Shown in pieces: positions 24,501-37,138 of a DNA stretch of 64,000 nucleotides (positions are counted from its first letter, which is position 1; the number at the start of each line of letters is the position of its first letter). Source of the DNA: Dryas octopetala (lineage: Eukaryota > Streptophyta > Magnoliopsida > Rosales > Rosaceae). A program made the position numbers and the translations under genes. Location of the stretch: contig OY992836.1 in assembly GCA_963921425.1 (NCBI GenBank), forward strand, positions 13,967,614-14,031,613, in the 5' to 3' direction. The notes under the pieces were generated by a model. The model did not search any database, was not told the origin of the DNA, and saw nothing but the letters and a program-made list of their open reading frames with translations.

Positions 24501-25525
24501 GCAGTGAGCATAATATTCAGATAGATTGGCATCAAGATGGATTTATTTGTCCTAAAGGCTGCAAGGCATTCAAGGACTGCTTGCTGTCTCCCTTGATGCC
24601 TCTTCCAATTGGAACTGTGGGGCACAGATCTCCACCTTCATTAGATCCTCTTGACGAAAAGTGGGAGGCGGATGAGAGCCACTATATTGTCGATTCACAT
24701 CACTTGAGCCAAAGATCCTTGAAGAAGGCTCTTGTCTTGTGTGATGATATAAGCTTTGGGCAGGAATTAGTGCCGGTGGTCTGTGTAACAGATGAAGGTC
24801 TCTTGGATTCTCATCCTGCCCTTGCTGGTAGTTCTCATGACCAAAATGCTGGGCATTCCATACCTTGGGAGAGCTTTACTTATATTGTGAAGCCATTGCT
24901 TGACCAAACCCTTGGGCTTGATATAGAGGTAGCTTTTTTCTGATTATTTCGATGTTTGACCTAATATCATCTATCACTGACCTTTATATCAGTATTGCAT
25001 GTAAAGTACATGTTTGATATGCAGCACTCTCACCTGACCACCATAAATTGGAGTGAAGGTGCAAAGTATAATTTCCTACCTCATAGATATTGGCATAATT
25101 TATGTCGTATACCTTTTTGTGTTATATTTCCCACCTCTCTCTCTCACTTACACACTTACACACACACACACACAACAGTGCATGTATTTGCAGAAACACC
25201 TGCACGTATGATTGTTCGTATTGTATTTGATGAGAAAATAGGAAGACAATGAGATACATTGATCATAAGCCTAAAGGTTTTAAATAGTGTAACTTTAATG
25301 ACAATAAGAATCTAAATAAAACTAAACCACTTAATTTAGGAAACTAGATCACACCCCTAACAAAATAGGAAACCAAATATTCTATCTGACTTAGAATCTT
25401 TATACTTTTATTCTCTAATACTCCCACTAGCTGAAGCAGAGATGATAATCATGGCCAGCTGGTTACATAATTGAAAAATATTAAATTAAGGACTTAAAAA
25501 CATGAAAAGAAACTAAAAACATAAA

Positions 25526-25575
<50 letters not shown>

Positions 25576-28411
25576 TGCTTGTAAGTCTCATGCCACCTTG
25601 AGCCTTGAATTTTTTTGAATATAATCTCAACATCTTCAATACACAAACACTCCCCTAGGATAATTTGTCACAAATTTTAGGGCAATGATGAGCAGGTAAA
25701 GAAAAGGAAACCTTTGGAGAACATGTTATGTAACGACATATATATTGCAACCATCTGACAGAAAAAAACGATTTTTCTTTAAGAAGACTAGATCTTAAAT
25801 CCATACCACATTAAGAAATTAGGGAGAGAATGAGATACCATAAAAGGGTTTAAATAGTATAACCTTAATTACAATAGGAAACTAAATAACAACCAAACAA
25901 CCTAACTTATAAAACTAGATCACACCCCTTAACAAACTAGTAATCCAAATATTTGTAGCTGACTTAGAATCCTAATTACAATATACATTGAATCTCTAAT
26001 ATTATGCATTTATTACGACTTCAAAACAAAAGTGAATGGATAGATTCAACACATTATCGTTTTTTCTTTTCCTTTTTTATTTCCTTCCTCTATATTTTTT
26101 TTATTTGGTAATTTTGTTTGTTTCTTCTTCCTTTTCATTGCAGAGTTTGCAATTGGGTTGTGCCTGCCCACATTCTACTTGCCGTCCTGAAACATGTGAT
26201 CATGTTTACCTTTTTGATAATGACTATGATGATGCAAAAGATATCTACGGGAAACCCATGAGCGGCAGGTTTCCATATGATGAGAAAGGTCGAATTATTT
26301 TGGAGGTAATGTTAATCAATCTACCATCAGTCGCCAATCTCATCTCTATAAGTATGGTACGTGCTTTTGAAGTTGTGTCCTTGATCACATATGATGGTGG
26401 TATGTTTCTTTACTGTTGAAAGTGTTGAACTTCTCTTTCATTGTGCTTGTTGGCTATTAGTTTGTTTACCCTGGCAAGAAATTAATTGTCATGTTGTTGA
26501 TCCTGTCACAGACAGCCACATAGAAGGCATTATTTTGATCTGATGGTTATAACTTATAACTTATAAGGACATAATCATGTATATTGAACATTGTTTTTAC
26601 TGTTCAAACCATTTGCTAGTGAAAATAGCCTGAGATTGCTCCATGTAGATTATTGTATTCTGTCTGTATGTATGTCTCTCTATCTCTCTCTCTCTCAAAA
26701 TCTATGTATATGTATATGTATGTACATGCTAGGTAATTTAAAGGACAATGGCTGGACTTGAACCTAGGTGGGTTCATCTTGGAATTTGGGAGGATAGTGG
26801 CATTGAGCTGTGACAGAGACGATGCCAGTCTTTATTTGAAAAGCAAGAAAGGCCCTATATTTTGCTCGACTTGCACATAAATTTCTCTCTGTTTTTCTTT
26901 GGTAAGGACCATAAGGTTGACATGTTGCTCTTTTCTCGTGAAATTGTGCAGGAAGGCTACCTTGTTTATGAATGCAATCAGATGTGCAGCTGCAATAGAA
27001 CTTGTCCTAATAGAGTTTTGCAGAATGGAGTAAGAGTGAAATTGGAAGTCTTCAAAACAGAGAAAAAGGTAGTTTCTTTTTTCTTGAGTTAGACAAAAAG
27101 GTAAATTTCAATTTTTTTTATTCTTTTCAAGAGTCTTGTCTTGACTTTGCTGCACAATGACAGGGATGGGCAGTCAGGGCAGGTGAAGCAATCCTGCGTG
27201 GCACGTTTGTTTGTGAGTACATTGGTGAGGTTTTAGATGAGAATGAAGCAAACATGAGGCGCAACAGGTTTCAGTTTTGTTCTGATAGATGCAGCTCTTG
27301 TTTTACCTTATTTTATTTTCTATGCTATATTTTGAATGGTCATTACGAATTATCAGGTATGGCAAAGATGGTTATGGCTATTTATATGAAATTGATGCTC
27401 ATATTAATGATATGAGCAGAATGGTAGAAGGACAGGCCCGATATGTAATTGACTCCACAAACTACGGAAATGTTTCACGATTCATCAATCATAGGTAATG
27501 AAAGATTTACCAAATGCTCTTTTATTTGTTTATTTTGATTACTTTCTTTTGAAAAAGGTTTTGAATTTTATCCATAGATGCATTGATCTGGACCAATCAA
27601 ATGGCTGGCAACCACTTTGCTCCACGCCAATAACTTTTATATTATTATCATAATTGCTCCATGCCAATGGTTAACTTTCTTAAAGTTGGTAGTGTCTGCC
27701 CAGCCCAGCCCAGGCGTTGATCACAATCTGTAGCTTTGAGTTATTTAGCAATTTATGCAATTATTCAAACAATAAATTGTATAGCAGGCTGAGTTATATC
27801 CCATTGATAACCATTTTATAACTCGTTCATACAAATTTCAGTTTTACAAGTTGTTCTTTGACATGTTGAGTGTCATTGGATCTACTCTTGAAATCTGTTA
27901 TCTTTTGTAGCTGCTCACCTAATCTTGTGAATCACCAAGTTCTTGTGGAAAGCATGGATAGTCAGCGAGCACATATTGGTCTCTATGCAAATCGAGATGT
28001 AAGCACTCTCTTATCTGCTTCTAGCATGATCTTCTTTGTGCATGACACATGGGATGGTGGGGGTAAAATGTTAATGAAGTTTTCAAGATAATTTACTCTA
28101 TTAAGATGGTTAGAAAGGTATTGCATTGTTGATCGCTAAGTTAGTGGCCCGCTCATTAGCCAATACATATTGGGAGTTCATCCTTGTTTTTTGATATATT
28201 TATGGCACATGGTCTACCATAGATGATGGCACTCTGCAACTAATTAGTGTGCTTATAGTGCACAATGTAAATCTTGATATTTCATTTCCACTCTAAATGA
28301 CAGATAGCTTTGGGGGAAGAATTAACATATGACTATCGGTATAAACTACTTCCTGGAGAAGGATATCCATGCCATTGCGGAGCTTCCACATGCCAGGGCC
28401 GGCTTTATTAA
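18543..28411 (+). CDS. SUVR5: Histone-lysine N-methyltransferase SUVR5 (H3K9, zinc-finger SET protein)
   Basis: This nuclear SET-domain enzyme deposits H3K9me2. In Arabidopsis, SUVR5 is targeted through its own zinc fingers and not through an SRA domain. The coding exons are 18543-19025, 20205-20507, 20657-20767, 21367-21477, 22109-24928, 26144-26305, 26952-27068, 27164-27267, 27357-27494, 27911-27998 and 28304-28411. All junctions are GT-AG and in frame, giving about 1,514 aa. A conserved N-terminal block (WVKWRGKWQAGIRCARADWP) spans the exon 1-2 junction. Three CCCH modules lie at 517-542, 565-589 and 673-699. Four C2H2 fingers lie at 832-853, 866-887, 900-921 and 968-989. A Cys-rich pre-SET begins near 1282. 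The SET domain follows with GWAVRAGEAI, RYVIDSTNYGNVSRFINHSC and ELTYDYRY. The post-SET is CHCGASTCQGRLY. The catalytic NHSC and Tyr motifs are intact. The ATG matches the conserved MEVLPCS start of other plant SUVR5 proteins. Confidence 0.96.
19576..19623 (+). repeat. Micro-insertion with target-site duplication
   Basis: A perfect 11-bp repeat TCTCTTTTACC (19576-19586 and 19613-19623) flanks a 26-bp A-rich insert. It lies inside the hAT element, so it is younger than that element. Confidence 0.5.
19707..19801 (-). mobile_element. SINE-like retroposon, copy 1
   Basis: The minus strand begins GCAGTTGTT and contains a tRNA-type box-B-like motif (AAGTTCAATCC). It ends in an A-rich tail and shares its body (AGAAGGGCCATAGAATTACT) with the copy at 37685-37773. 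The flanking sequences CATATATTTTATGTGG and CATATTTTACATAGG look like a diverged target duplication. The element is about 95 bp. Confidence 0.6.
21652..21723 (+). other. Candidate in-frame cassette exon of SUVR5 (24 codons)
   Basis: This stretch is preceded by a T-rich tract and TTAG, and followed by the strong donor GTAAGT. It is 72 nt long with no stop in the phase set by the upstream exon (which ends 21477) and would keep the downstream frame. Translation begins EEYLSHVTNSFPLSTCK. The family's usual protein passes directly from ...LLKE to ELLES, so the standard isoform should skip it. Confidence 0.4.
25252..25980 (+). repeat. Pair of about 155-bp direct repeats in a SUVR5 intron
   Basis: Blocks at about 25252-25410 and 25828-25980 are clearly related. 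Both contain AACTAGATCACACCCCT, followed by AACAAA and later CTGACTTAGAATC. They enclose about 420 bp that includes an (AT)n run. This could be an old small LTR-type element with its terminal repeats, or a plain duplication. No coding part is visible. Confidence 0.45.
25534..25567 (+). repeat. (AT)n microsatellite
   Basis: About 17 AT units follow a poly(A) run, in the intron between SUVR5 exons ending 24928 and starting 26144. Confidence 0.9.
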
Positions 28412-29066
28412 ACATTGAATGAACACTGAGCTCTTGCATTCTCAGCGCACAATTCAGTGCTTACACATTAGTAATGGAGAGGCAGATTTTGAAATGAAAA
28501 TAATTTCTGCATTGGTCAAATGGTGAGCTATCAGGCTCATTGCCATCTATGATCTAACAGTTGATTATGAAATGGGGACCTTAGATCAATCTAGAAACAA
28601 AATTGACAAAGTCGTTACAGTCGCACAAGGGTTTATTTAGCTCTTAATCGTCTGCAATACAGTGTATGGTCTTTTCCTCAGGTAGACTGTATCTATGGTT
28701 TTTTAGTTGCACCCATTTCTTTGAAGAAATGAGGATGAGGAACATCGTCTTTCACTTTTTTGTTTCAATTTTTTTTTTGTCGATCCTGTAGCCACCCGGG
28801 ATTAGCAAATTGTAGATGGTTTTTTTCCTTTTGCTGGTGAAAAGTTCGTTATGTAGTCTAGTTAAGGAATGCTTAAATTTCCAATTCTTATATATTTTCT
28901 TATTTATTGAAAGTATGGTCTTTTGTTCAAGGATCCCAACATCCCCCATTGCACTTGCTCCCAATGTGCTTATCCGCTCATTGCAATTTGCATCATCTTA
29001 CTCATGCAGTGTAGCAATATATGAGAATTTGAACTTATAAAATTTGGCAAAAATCACAAATTTAAA

Positions 29067-29110
29067 GTTCAAATGAACTTTTTTGGCCAAAAAAAAAGTC
29101 TAAATGAACT
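29067..29110 (+). repeat. Micro-insertion with target-site duplication
   Basis: A 13-bp direct repeat (29067-29079 and 29098-29110, 11/13) flanks TTTTTGGCCAAAAAAAAA (29080-29097). Confidence 0.55.
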
Positions 29111-29300
29111 GTGATCGACTACTTATTTGAATTCTGGGTGTAACAATGATGCACAAAGTGGTGCTTTTAGGCTTTGATTTGATACTAGGATTACCTGGAT
29201 TATCAGGTATTACTGTATAACTACATGGCTGTGGGCTACAAGTAATAGGTAAAATCATGGCATTACATTGTTCTTTTGTGGTACTGACAATGACCATACA

Positions 29301-29351
29301 AGATCACCAACAAAATTCAGACAAAAAAAAAAAAAAAAGATCACCAACAAA
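29301..29351 (+). repeat. Micro-insertion with target-site duplication
   Basis: A perfect 14-bp repeat AGATCACCAACAAA (29301-29314 and 29338-29351) flanks a 23-bp insert that starts ATTCAGAC and continues as poly(A). Confidence 0.65.
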
Positions 29352-29584
29352 GATTCCATTTTTTTCCACGCTTCATGCATTATTCTGTTATCAAAACTTC
29401 ATCTCACCTTTTTGGACCACAAAGAAGACAAAGGGGAGTCCATAACTCAAACCCATTAAGGCTGCCATTCCTGTTGAATCACAATTCACCAATCATTACC
29501 TTATTATTAAACATTTAAAATAACATTAGGTAAAGAAACAGTATGATGGAAATTCCTATAATAAAATGGGAAAATGAAGTAAGT

Positions 29585-30121
29585 CTAGGGGGTCTGACCA
29601 TATTCAACATATCTTGGAAATTCACTAGGCTTTTTCTGTGAGGGAGTTTCTGGTGATGATGATGATGATGCTATCAACTGCAAAATCATGGAGATTACAA
29701 CCAACCCACTTCCTATTTTCTCCCTAATAACTCTCTCACTTAAATCCAAGGACCAGAACTCAGATATACCATTCAAAAAAGCCTCTGCTGCGACCTTGAT
29801 AAACAAAAATACTCCAAGCCATACTGTTGCCTCTGCAACATGCCTGATTGCTTGGGACCAGAAAGCCCAGTTCACTAGGTTAACAATACAAGCACCAACA
29901 TAAAGGGGAATCCAAAAGTACCAATCTAAAAACAAAAACAAAAAACAAAAAACAAAAATTGAGAAGATTAATTAGCTTGGATTTTGATTAACATTGTAAT
30001 AAAAAAAAAGGGGCAGCAAGATTAGTGTACCAGGGTCATTTAACTGCACAGATGCAGAATAAGCAAATAGTGATGCCATTAGTAGAGAACACAAAGTGTA
30101 TAGTCTGGTGGGTCTCGCCAT
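29585..30121 (-). CDS. TMEM220-family transmembrane protein
   Basis: This is a small multi-pass membrane protein of unknown biochemical function. Two exons on the minus strand, 30121-30031 and 29925-29585, join across a GT-AG intron into 143 aa. The first exon starts MARPTRLYTLCSLLMASLFA and ends in ...SVQLND. The junction restores the family signature NDPDWYFWIPLYVGACIV. Three to four hydrophobic segments are visible: about 8-25, 33-50, 62-80 and 103-125. The Ser-rich, basic C-terminal tail ends RYVEYGQTP. The NDPD-W-Y motif, its place after the first membrane segment and the total size (human TMEM220 is about 160 aa) support the family call. The gene is convergent with SUVR5, the arrangement also remembered for Arabidopsis At2g23755 beside At2g23740. 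Function is not inferable from sequence. Confidence 0.88.
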
Positions 30122-32043
30122 TTTTGCAGTTGAATCTTCAGAGGATATATGATCATGTAACTAAACATCTATTTTAGTTGCTGGTTTTAGACAAGGGAAT
30201 GAACCATAATAGTCAACGCCATCAAGAAGTTCATATTTCCTCATTTCAATATTTTAATTAATATTTGTGAGGCTTGTATTTTTAGTGATTTAAGAATAAT
30301 TGTTCCAACATTCGAAGTCATGAGTTTGAATCTCCCATAAAAAAAATAGTATTCACCCATGTATATATGTGATCTTTAACCTTGGTATACAAAATTCTTA
30401 GAGGTTTCTATTTGCTTTATATGCGTGTGTATACACATGAATATAGTCAGTTACAGCCTGAGACTGAGACCTGCCACATGATCAGAAGGGAAGGGGATTC
30501 CATATGGTGGGCCAACCTACAGCAAGGCCATCTTCCATGGAGTTTCTTTTTGGTGCCATTGATGATGAAACGTGCTCTCTTTTCTTTCCATTCTAGCATC
30601 ATTTGTAAGCTCTATTATTGCATACTATAAAGTCGCAGTTGACACACTCCATAGCTTTTCCTTTTCATAATGCACAAAACTAGAAAGAAATAATTAAAGA
30701 GGGTCAAATTTAAGTCAAAAAAATTTTCAATACTACTTAGATATTTGGGCTACTTACCCATTCTTTCTTATGTGAAATTGTGCCCCTTGATTATGATGAT
30801 ATCCTTTATTTTTCAAAAGCAAATAGCAACAAACATAAAGCAAAGAAGAAAGGTAAACTTGGTTCATCCCTATGCGGCACATTTTGAATTATGGTCTTTC
30901 CTTTCCATACATATATACAAAATGGGCCACCAGATGTTTTGATCAAGAATAAATTTGGATTTGGATTAAGAGGCAAATCCAACCATTGATGAAAGAAAAT
31001 AGGTTATATTTCTAATGTCTTCAAATATATGCTTATTGATATGTTATGTTATTAATTTGTTAGATTGTAAATTAAAATCACATATTTAAACAAATTTCCA
31101 CATAATTAAATCATTTTAATTAATAATTTAATAACATAATATATCAAACTGTGTAATATTTTCGTACATATAAGTGTAAGCATACAACCATGCATGCGGG
31201 TAGTATAGGTTGCAGGACAGCTTTGAAATCTTTATGATCGGGTTATGTGTTGGCAACTTGAGATATTGAATTGGCTTCGCCATCTGATTTTGCAAGCAAC
31301 CTTTGCATCATATTATAACCTTTTTTGCATCAAATAAGTGTATTATTGCCATGGACTCATGGATATAGAAACCTTTGTGTTTGTATTGGAATTCTCTTCT
31401 TGGAATAAATATTTGGTAAACTTGGCCCTACGAGGTTCCATTTCAAATCAACAATTAATATATGCAAGCTCATGTGGGACAATTCCATCAATTACTATAG
31501 AACCTCGTTATATCACACAATCTTCTTTATTTGATTTTATTCTTCTTTCCTTCTAAATGATAAGACCATGGAAATGGAATCAACCCATCTCACCCCACAA
31601 CATAAATGTGCATGATATTTGCTCCATCACCATCACCTTCAAGATACTTTTTACCGTGGCTTTTACTGGTTAAGAATATTTATCCCAACACTTTTGTAAT
31701 TAAAAAAATCTATCTCAACATCTAAAATTAAAAGTAGTAAGTACACATTTCTTCTTTTTAATATTTTTAATATAAAATTTTGAATTAACTAATAATTTCA
31801 CATAATCGAGATAAGATTTAAGTGCCAATAATTATTTAATTTAGTGATAAACGCTCGAAAAGTACTTAAAAGTTAAAACATGTACTTGAGAGTTTGGAGC
31901 CATCCATCATTTTCATTCCCCAAACTCTATCCAAACTCATACCTGTACACCTCAGTCATCGAATTTGGCAAATACCATGAGTCATTTAGTCTTGGTCCTC
32001 TTAGATCAATGTAACCTACTAACATAGTAATATGTACATCATT

Positions 32044-32207
32044 TAGTCTTGGTCCTTTTATTTCGTATAACTACACATGATATAATCAGTTTATGTGTTA
32101 ATTTTTTCTTGAAAAATAAGTAGATTAGTCTTGATCCTTTTATTTTGTATAACTACACATGATATAATCAGTTTATATGTTAATTTTTTCTTGAAAAAAA
32201 AGTAGAG
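32044..32207 (+). repeat. 82-bp tandem duplication
   Basis: Two adjacent units start at 32044 and 32126, each TAGTCTTGGTCCTTTTATTT-like and running to GAAAAA..AAGTAGA. They differ at only a handful of positions. Confidence 0.85.
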
Positions 32208-32727
32208 GGAGGTAAGATGTATAAAGCCACTTTAAATGACTACTTAATTAATTTTGTAAATGTCCTTTAAAGATTATTCTTGAAAACAAGTTTACTCAAT
32301 AAAAAATTATTTAATTATTTAAATTTAATCAAATAAATAAGAATTTTTTTATACACTCATTGCATTGACACATTTGCATTTAATGAAAAATTATATACTA
32401 GTAGAGGAAATGCGAATATTTGCTTTTTTATTAGAAACAATATGTTAATATTTAAGAGTTAAAAATGTGTTTGCATTTTGTATCTTACAAATGATAAAAT
32501 TTTCCCCAAATATCTTATTGTAATTTGTATGATAAATACTAAAATGATCATCACTGATAATAAAATGACTAAGCAATTTGATTAGTTTTAAAAAGCCTAA
32601 TTTATAAAAGAAGAGCCTAGAAAATCTAGCAACGTTTCAACAACGCCACCATAAAACATAATAAAGAAGACAGAACAAGAACCAAAAAGAAAAAAGTAAA
32701 ATAATAATAATAATAACGAGAGACAAG

Positions 32728-32784
32728 CATAAGGCGTGCCTGTTTTTTTTTTTTTTTGGCCAAAGACATAAGGCGTGCCTGTTT
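32728..32784 (-). repeat. Micro-insertion with target-site duplication
   Basis: A perfect 18-bp repeat CATAAGGCGTGCCTGTTT (32728-32745 and 32767-32784) flanks a 21-bp insert, which on the minus strand reads TCTTTGGCC followed by poly(A). This is one of the two clearest cases. Confidence 0.75.
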
Positions 32785-33785
32785 GAATTTTGATTACTGA
32801 GAAAGTGTTTTTAGATAGAGTAGAGAGAGAATATTTGCAGAGGCAAAAGACATGTAAATTCTGAATCCCCCATACACAGATAATCATCATCAAAAGCATA
32901 GGTAGACAACTAGACACAAACTGGTGATGAAGTAGAATTACAACCCATGAACCATCATTCTCTGTAGTTTTTCACTTTTCTTCTTATTTTTCTTTTCTTT
33001 TTTCTTTTTTCTTTTTTCTTTTTTCTTTCTTTCTTTCTATTTGTCATTCTTTTTGGGCCATGTGGGCTTTCTCTGCTTTACAAATTAAAGGGTCACTAGG
33101 ACTCATTATTCCTCCCTAACTGGTTCCCTTGATGCTTGACACCGAGAGCTCACAGTCAATCATTTTAGGGGCACCCGTGGGCTTAAAGAAATAAGAGATT
33201 AGAGATCATATTTTCACAGAGCTCTCAGATTACCCACTTCTTGCTGAGTCTTTTAGCTGTTTTTGGTTTTTAAGGTTCTTGAAGTTGGGCACAAAAAGAC
33301 CCATCTTTTTGTCCTGGAGTTGATCTATGGTTTGGTATCAGAAGGCAGGGAATATTTCTGCTAAGTTTTTGAATGCCCTTTGTGCCTGCACAAAGATAAG
33401 TGTTTCTGTTTCAATTCAGTCTCATTAAACTGTGTTCTTATCTTTTGTGCTTTTCTGCTTGCAAAGATTACATCTTTTCCTGTTTTCGGAGAAATTGCTA
33501 GCTGGGTTAGTGCCTTAAGTTCAAGTTTAAGTATTGTATTCTTTCAATTTTCAATAGGATGCAATTCTTGAGGTGGAGTAAGTGATTTCTCAATTTAGGG
33601 TTCTTAGGATCAACCTCAAAATCACACCTTTGCGCCTTTCATGCTTATGAGTTTGTATGGTAATTAGACTGTTTTGGAGAGGAAAAGAGTTTTGTTTCCA
33701 AAGTAGAAGGCCCTAGTTTTTCAAAACTTTGTTTTGTGGTCCACAGCAATGTGTTAACTGTAATTGCTTTAAGTTCTTGTGAAAT

Positions 33786-36700
33786 ATGGCTGAAATTAGA
33801 CTTACAAGGGTAGAACCAGGCCAAACCAAGATTAGAAATGTCCCAATTGCTGTAACCCCAGAAGGTTTTTGGTGCTGTCCTTCTCCTGTTGCGTTTCAAA
33901 AGACCCTTAAAGCTCAAAATTCCCTACACAAACCCAAGCCCTCATCACCACCAGCCAAGGCAACAGCTCAGAGAAAACAAACCCCACTGAATGAAAGAAA
34001 GCCAACCCTTACCCCATCAAGATCAGGGATTATTTCTGATGGTCAACGAACTTTTGGTCCTGCGGCGCCAGACACACCTGCGCTTAGTGCATCTGTGGTT
34101 CCAGAGAGAGTGCCGAGACCCAAAGTTGAAAATTTGCCTAGGAAGGTTGCAATTGAGTTTGGTGAGCCTGGAACTAGTGATATCAAGGTGGTTTTACTTG
34201 GAAAGCAGGGATTTTGTGTGAAGTTGAGCGTTCACAAGAATGTTCTAGTCGAGAATAGCAACTTTTTTGCTGACAAGCTTTCTGAACAACAGTCTGGTTT
34301 GTCCTGCCTTGAAATCGAAGATTGTGATGATGTTGAAATATATGTTGAAACTGTTGGATTGATGTATTGCAAAGAAATGAGGCAACGGCTGATGAAACAA
34401 AGCGTCTCGCGGGTACTCCGCATTCTGAAGGTAATATGCAGAACTGTGTAATGCATGAGTTATCTCTTATGTGTGCTGATTGCAACTATGCTGTATTTGT
34501 TTTGTTGTTGGTCATGGTTTAACGCCAAAACTACCAAATAATTAACATATCATTTCTTCAACCACCGTTTCATGTGATATAGTTTACGTTTGTTATGATT
34601 TTCATGCTTTTCTGAATATTAGGTAGGTCACACAATCCACTTTTAGAAGGCGACTTCTCTAGCCTTTGAATGGAATCACCAAATACCTCCTGTTTGGACA
34701 TATATTTGTTACAAATCCTCATGTTGCTTAGGTTGTTAATTGCAGAGTATGTATACGACTGACATGTCACATCTAGTTGATGTAAGCTTTAGTACACTGT
34801 AGTGTAGCTTACTGTTTAACCATTGTAGAAGAATGTCTCCTCTCATTGATGCTTCCACATTTTTTATGCTTTTGTTTCTGTTGATGTCCTTCCTTATGTT
34901 GTTTCTCATTCATTTTGGCATGTCATTCAACTATTCTCTTAATATGAATATCATCCTGATTAAAAAATAGACTTGAAAGAAATAGGAAAAAAAAAGAAAA
35001 GAGAAATAGACCCTTGTTCAGCATAGGTATAAGAGATATATACATATGCACCTCATTTATAAGGCTGGGATCAGTTGAATTCATATGCAATTGTTCTTCG
35101 TTAGGAAGCATTTAGGGCTGGGTTGCTTCATGTGTGCTGAAAGCTTCATGCTACGTATGCTCTGCAGAAGATTGATACTGACCATTCTATTTTGAAAACT
35201 ATTTCCAATTTTTAATTCATGTGGCATGTTTAGTCTTATTGAAGTTTCATGCGTTGTGATTGCTCTTTTGCAGTTTATTGTTTTAGCTAGAATGCTTTAG
35301 TATGCTTATTGATGGATTGATCTTCTCTGTATTTAGGAGTGTGCAATTTGCTGCCTTTCAAGTCAACTTGGTCATTCAGTCAAATCCAATAGTCAGTATC
35401 AATCCACGGGGCATTTTAAGTTACTTTCACTTAAAATAGTCAGAATCAATTATGCTGATGTGGATTGGTCATGACTTAGATTTGAGCCAATAGTCAGTAT
35501 CAATCCACGGGGCATTTTAAGTTACTTTCAATCCAATAGTCAGTATCAAGTATGCTGATGTGGATTGGTCATGACTTAGATTTGGTTGAATGGTCAAGAA
35601 ATGCGGCTAAATGCAGAGAAGTAGAATCCCTTAGATATGCACTCACTAAGTAGGCTTTCTATATCTCGTATTCTTAGCCGACCATTTTTTATTTTTTCAT
35701 TGTAAACCACACACACACACACATATATAGAAGGGTTTGTAAATTATCCTTTAAATTTTGTTACCAAAAAACATTACCCTTTGAATTTGATACATCCAAA
35801 GCCTAACCTGAATGTGAATGGTACCTTCTTTCAGATCGCAGAACTACTTGGCTTCAGCTCTTGCATGCAGTCATGTTTAGAATACTTGGAAGCAGTCCCA
35901 TGGGTTGGGGAAGAAGAAGAAGAAAAAGTAGTCTCATCAGTATTACGACTCCAGGGTGAGGGTATTGGGGTAACTCCAGTATTGAAACGAGTCTCCTCTG
36001 ACATTTCTAAACCCCCTAAGGACACACTTTCCCACATAATTGAACTTGTCCTCGGAAGCAATGAGGAGAGAGGCAGGCGTGAAATGAAATCCATAGTGCT
36101 GAAGCTCCTTAAGGAGAATAACAGTGTCCCAAGCTCTCCTGGTTCAGCTGACCTCTGCAATGAAACTCTATACGACTCGTGCAGAAACTGTTCGAATTTA
36201 CTGTTGTCCCTGTTCAAGCAGGCTGCAGAACCAGAGTTTTCTGGTAAACCTGTGGACAACAAAGAACCTGTGGTGAAGCAAATAGCTTTAGCATCGGACA
36301 ACCTCTCATGGTTGCTTGAGATTTTGGTTGACAGGCAAGCAGCAGATGCATTTGCAGTAATGTGGGCTAGCCAGCAAGAGTTGGCAGCCTTGCATACAAA
36401 GCTGCCTATTGTGTCTCGTTACCATGTTAGCTGTATTACGGGAAGGCTGTTTGTTGGCATTGGAAGAGGGGAGCTGCTTCCATCAAAGGACACCCGTCAA
36501 CTGTTGTTACAAACCTGGTTACAGCCATTGATCAACGACTACAACTGGCTCCAACATGGGTGCCGGTCATTTGACCGAAAGGTAGTGGAAGAAGGAATTG
36601 GTAGGACCATCCTCACTCTGCCTCTAGAGGACCAGCAAAGTATTATGCTTTCTTGGTTGGGCAGTTTTCTGAAGGCTGGTGATAGCTGCCCAAATCTTCA

Positions 36701-36800
36701 GAGGGCCTTTGAAGTCTGGTGGCGGAGAACTTTCGTTAGACCATATGTGGAAGGACAAGGTAACTTACTCCAGCCAGATAGCTCAATGCCATCAGAGTAG
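33786..36800 (+). CDS. BTB/POZ domain-containing protein, At3g50780 type
   Basis: Two exons (33786-34430 and 35835-36800) join across a GT-AG intron in phase 0 to give 536 aa. The protein matches the plant family of Arabidopsis At3g50780 from its start (MAEIRLTRVEPGQTKIRNVP, then PEGFWCCPSPVAFQKTLK) through to its C terminus. A low-complexity Pro/Ser/Lys linker (about 45-110) is followed by the BTB/POZ fold from about residue 120: FGEPGTSDIKVVLLGKQGF, KLSVHKNVL, VGLMYCKEM. The fold continues across the splice junction into IAELLGFSSCMQSCLEYLEA and a BACK-like helical region with WVGEEEEEKVV. The C-terminal block includes GIGRGELLPSKDTRQ, NDYNWLQHGCRSFDRK and FEVWWRRTFVRPY. BTB proteins often act as CUL3 adaptors, but the substrate of this clade is not known to me and there is no NPH3 signature to assign it to phototropism. 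Confidence 0.93.
35386..35583 (+). repeat. 101-bp imperfect tandem duplication in the BTB gene intron
   Basis: Units start at 35386 and 35487. Both contain AGTCAGTATCAATCCACGGG and end with TGTGGATTGGTCATGACTTA. The second half of each unit itself repeats the AATAGTCAGTATCAA motif. Confidence 0.8.
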
Positions 36801-37138
36801 GCCCCTATAGACTAAAAGAAGTACCATAACAAGTGAGACTGTGAGAGTAATGATTGTAATGTAAATTTAGTGGCGTTGTTTATGTTGAACAGAGTTCAGG
36901 TGGCAGAGTAGAGACTGTTGGAGTATTCTCATTTTCTGAAGGCTAACATGGCAGATTTCTGTGGTGGCAAAGAAAGAGTGACCTGGTGGACTTGCTCTGA
37001 GAAATTTATAGGAGTGAATGTTTTACGTGATGTAAGAAACTGCTTTTGTATTCATGAATGTGGGTTGATTGTTTCATGTAAAAATTCTTGAAGAAGAAAG
37101 GTAATTGAACTTGTTGCCTCATCTGAGTTTATTTATTT

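Larger units (their letters stand above)
28412..29584. other. Convergent 3' region between SUVR5 and TMEM220
   Basis: This 1.2-kb stretch holds the 3' UTR of SUVR5 and probably that of the opposing TMEM220 gene. It carries two micro-insertions (29067-29110 and 29301-29351) and no other supported gene. Confidence 0.5.
30122..33785. other. Intergenic region between TMEM220 and the BTB gene
   Basis: No coding region is recognised. It contains an 82-bp tandem duplication (32044-32207) and a micro-insertion (32728-32784). The pyrimidine-rich tract at 32980-33050, mostly TTTTTTCT repeats, is followed by what is probably the 5' leader of the BTB gene (about 33200-33785). A TTTGAATCTCCC motif near 30330 hints at another decayed SINE. 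Confidence 0.45.
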
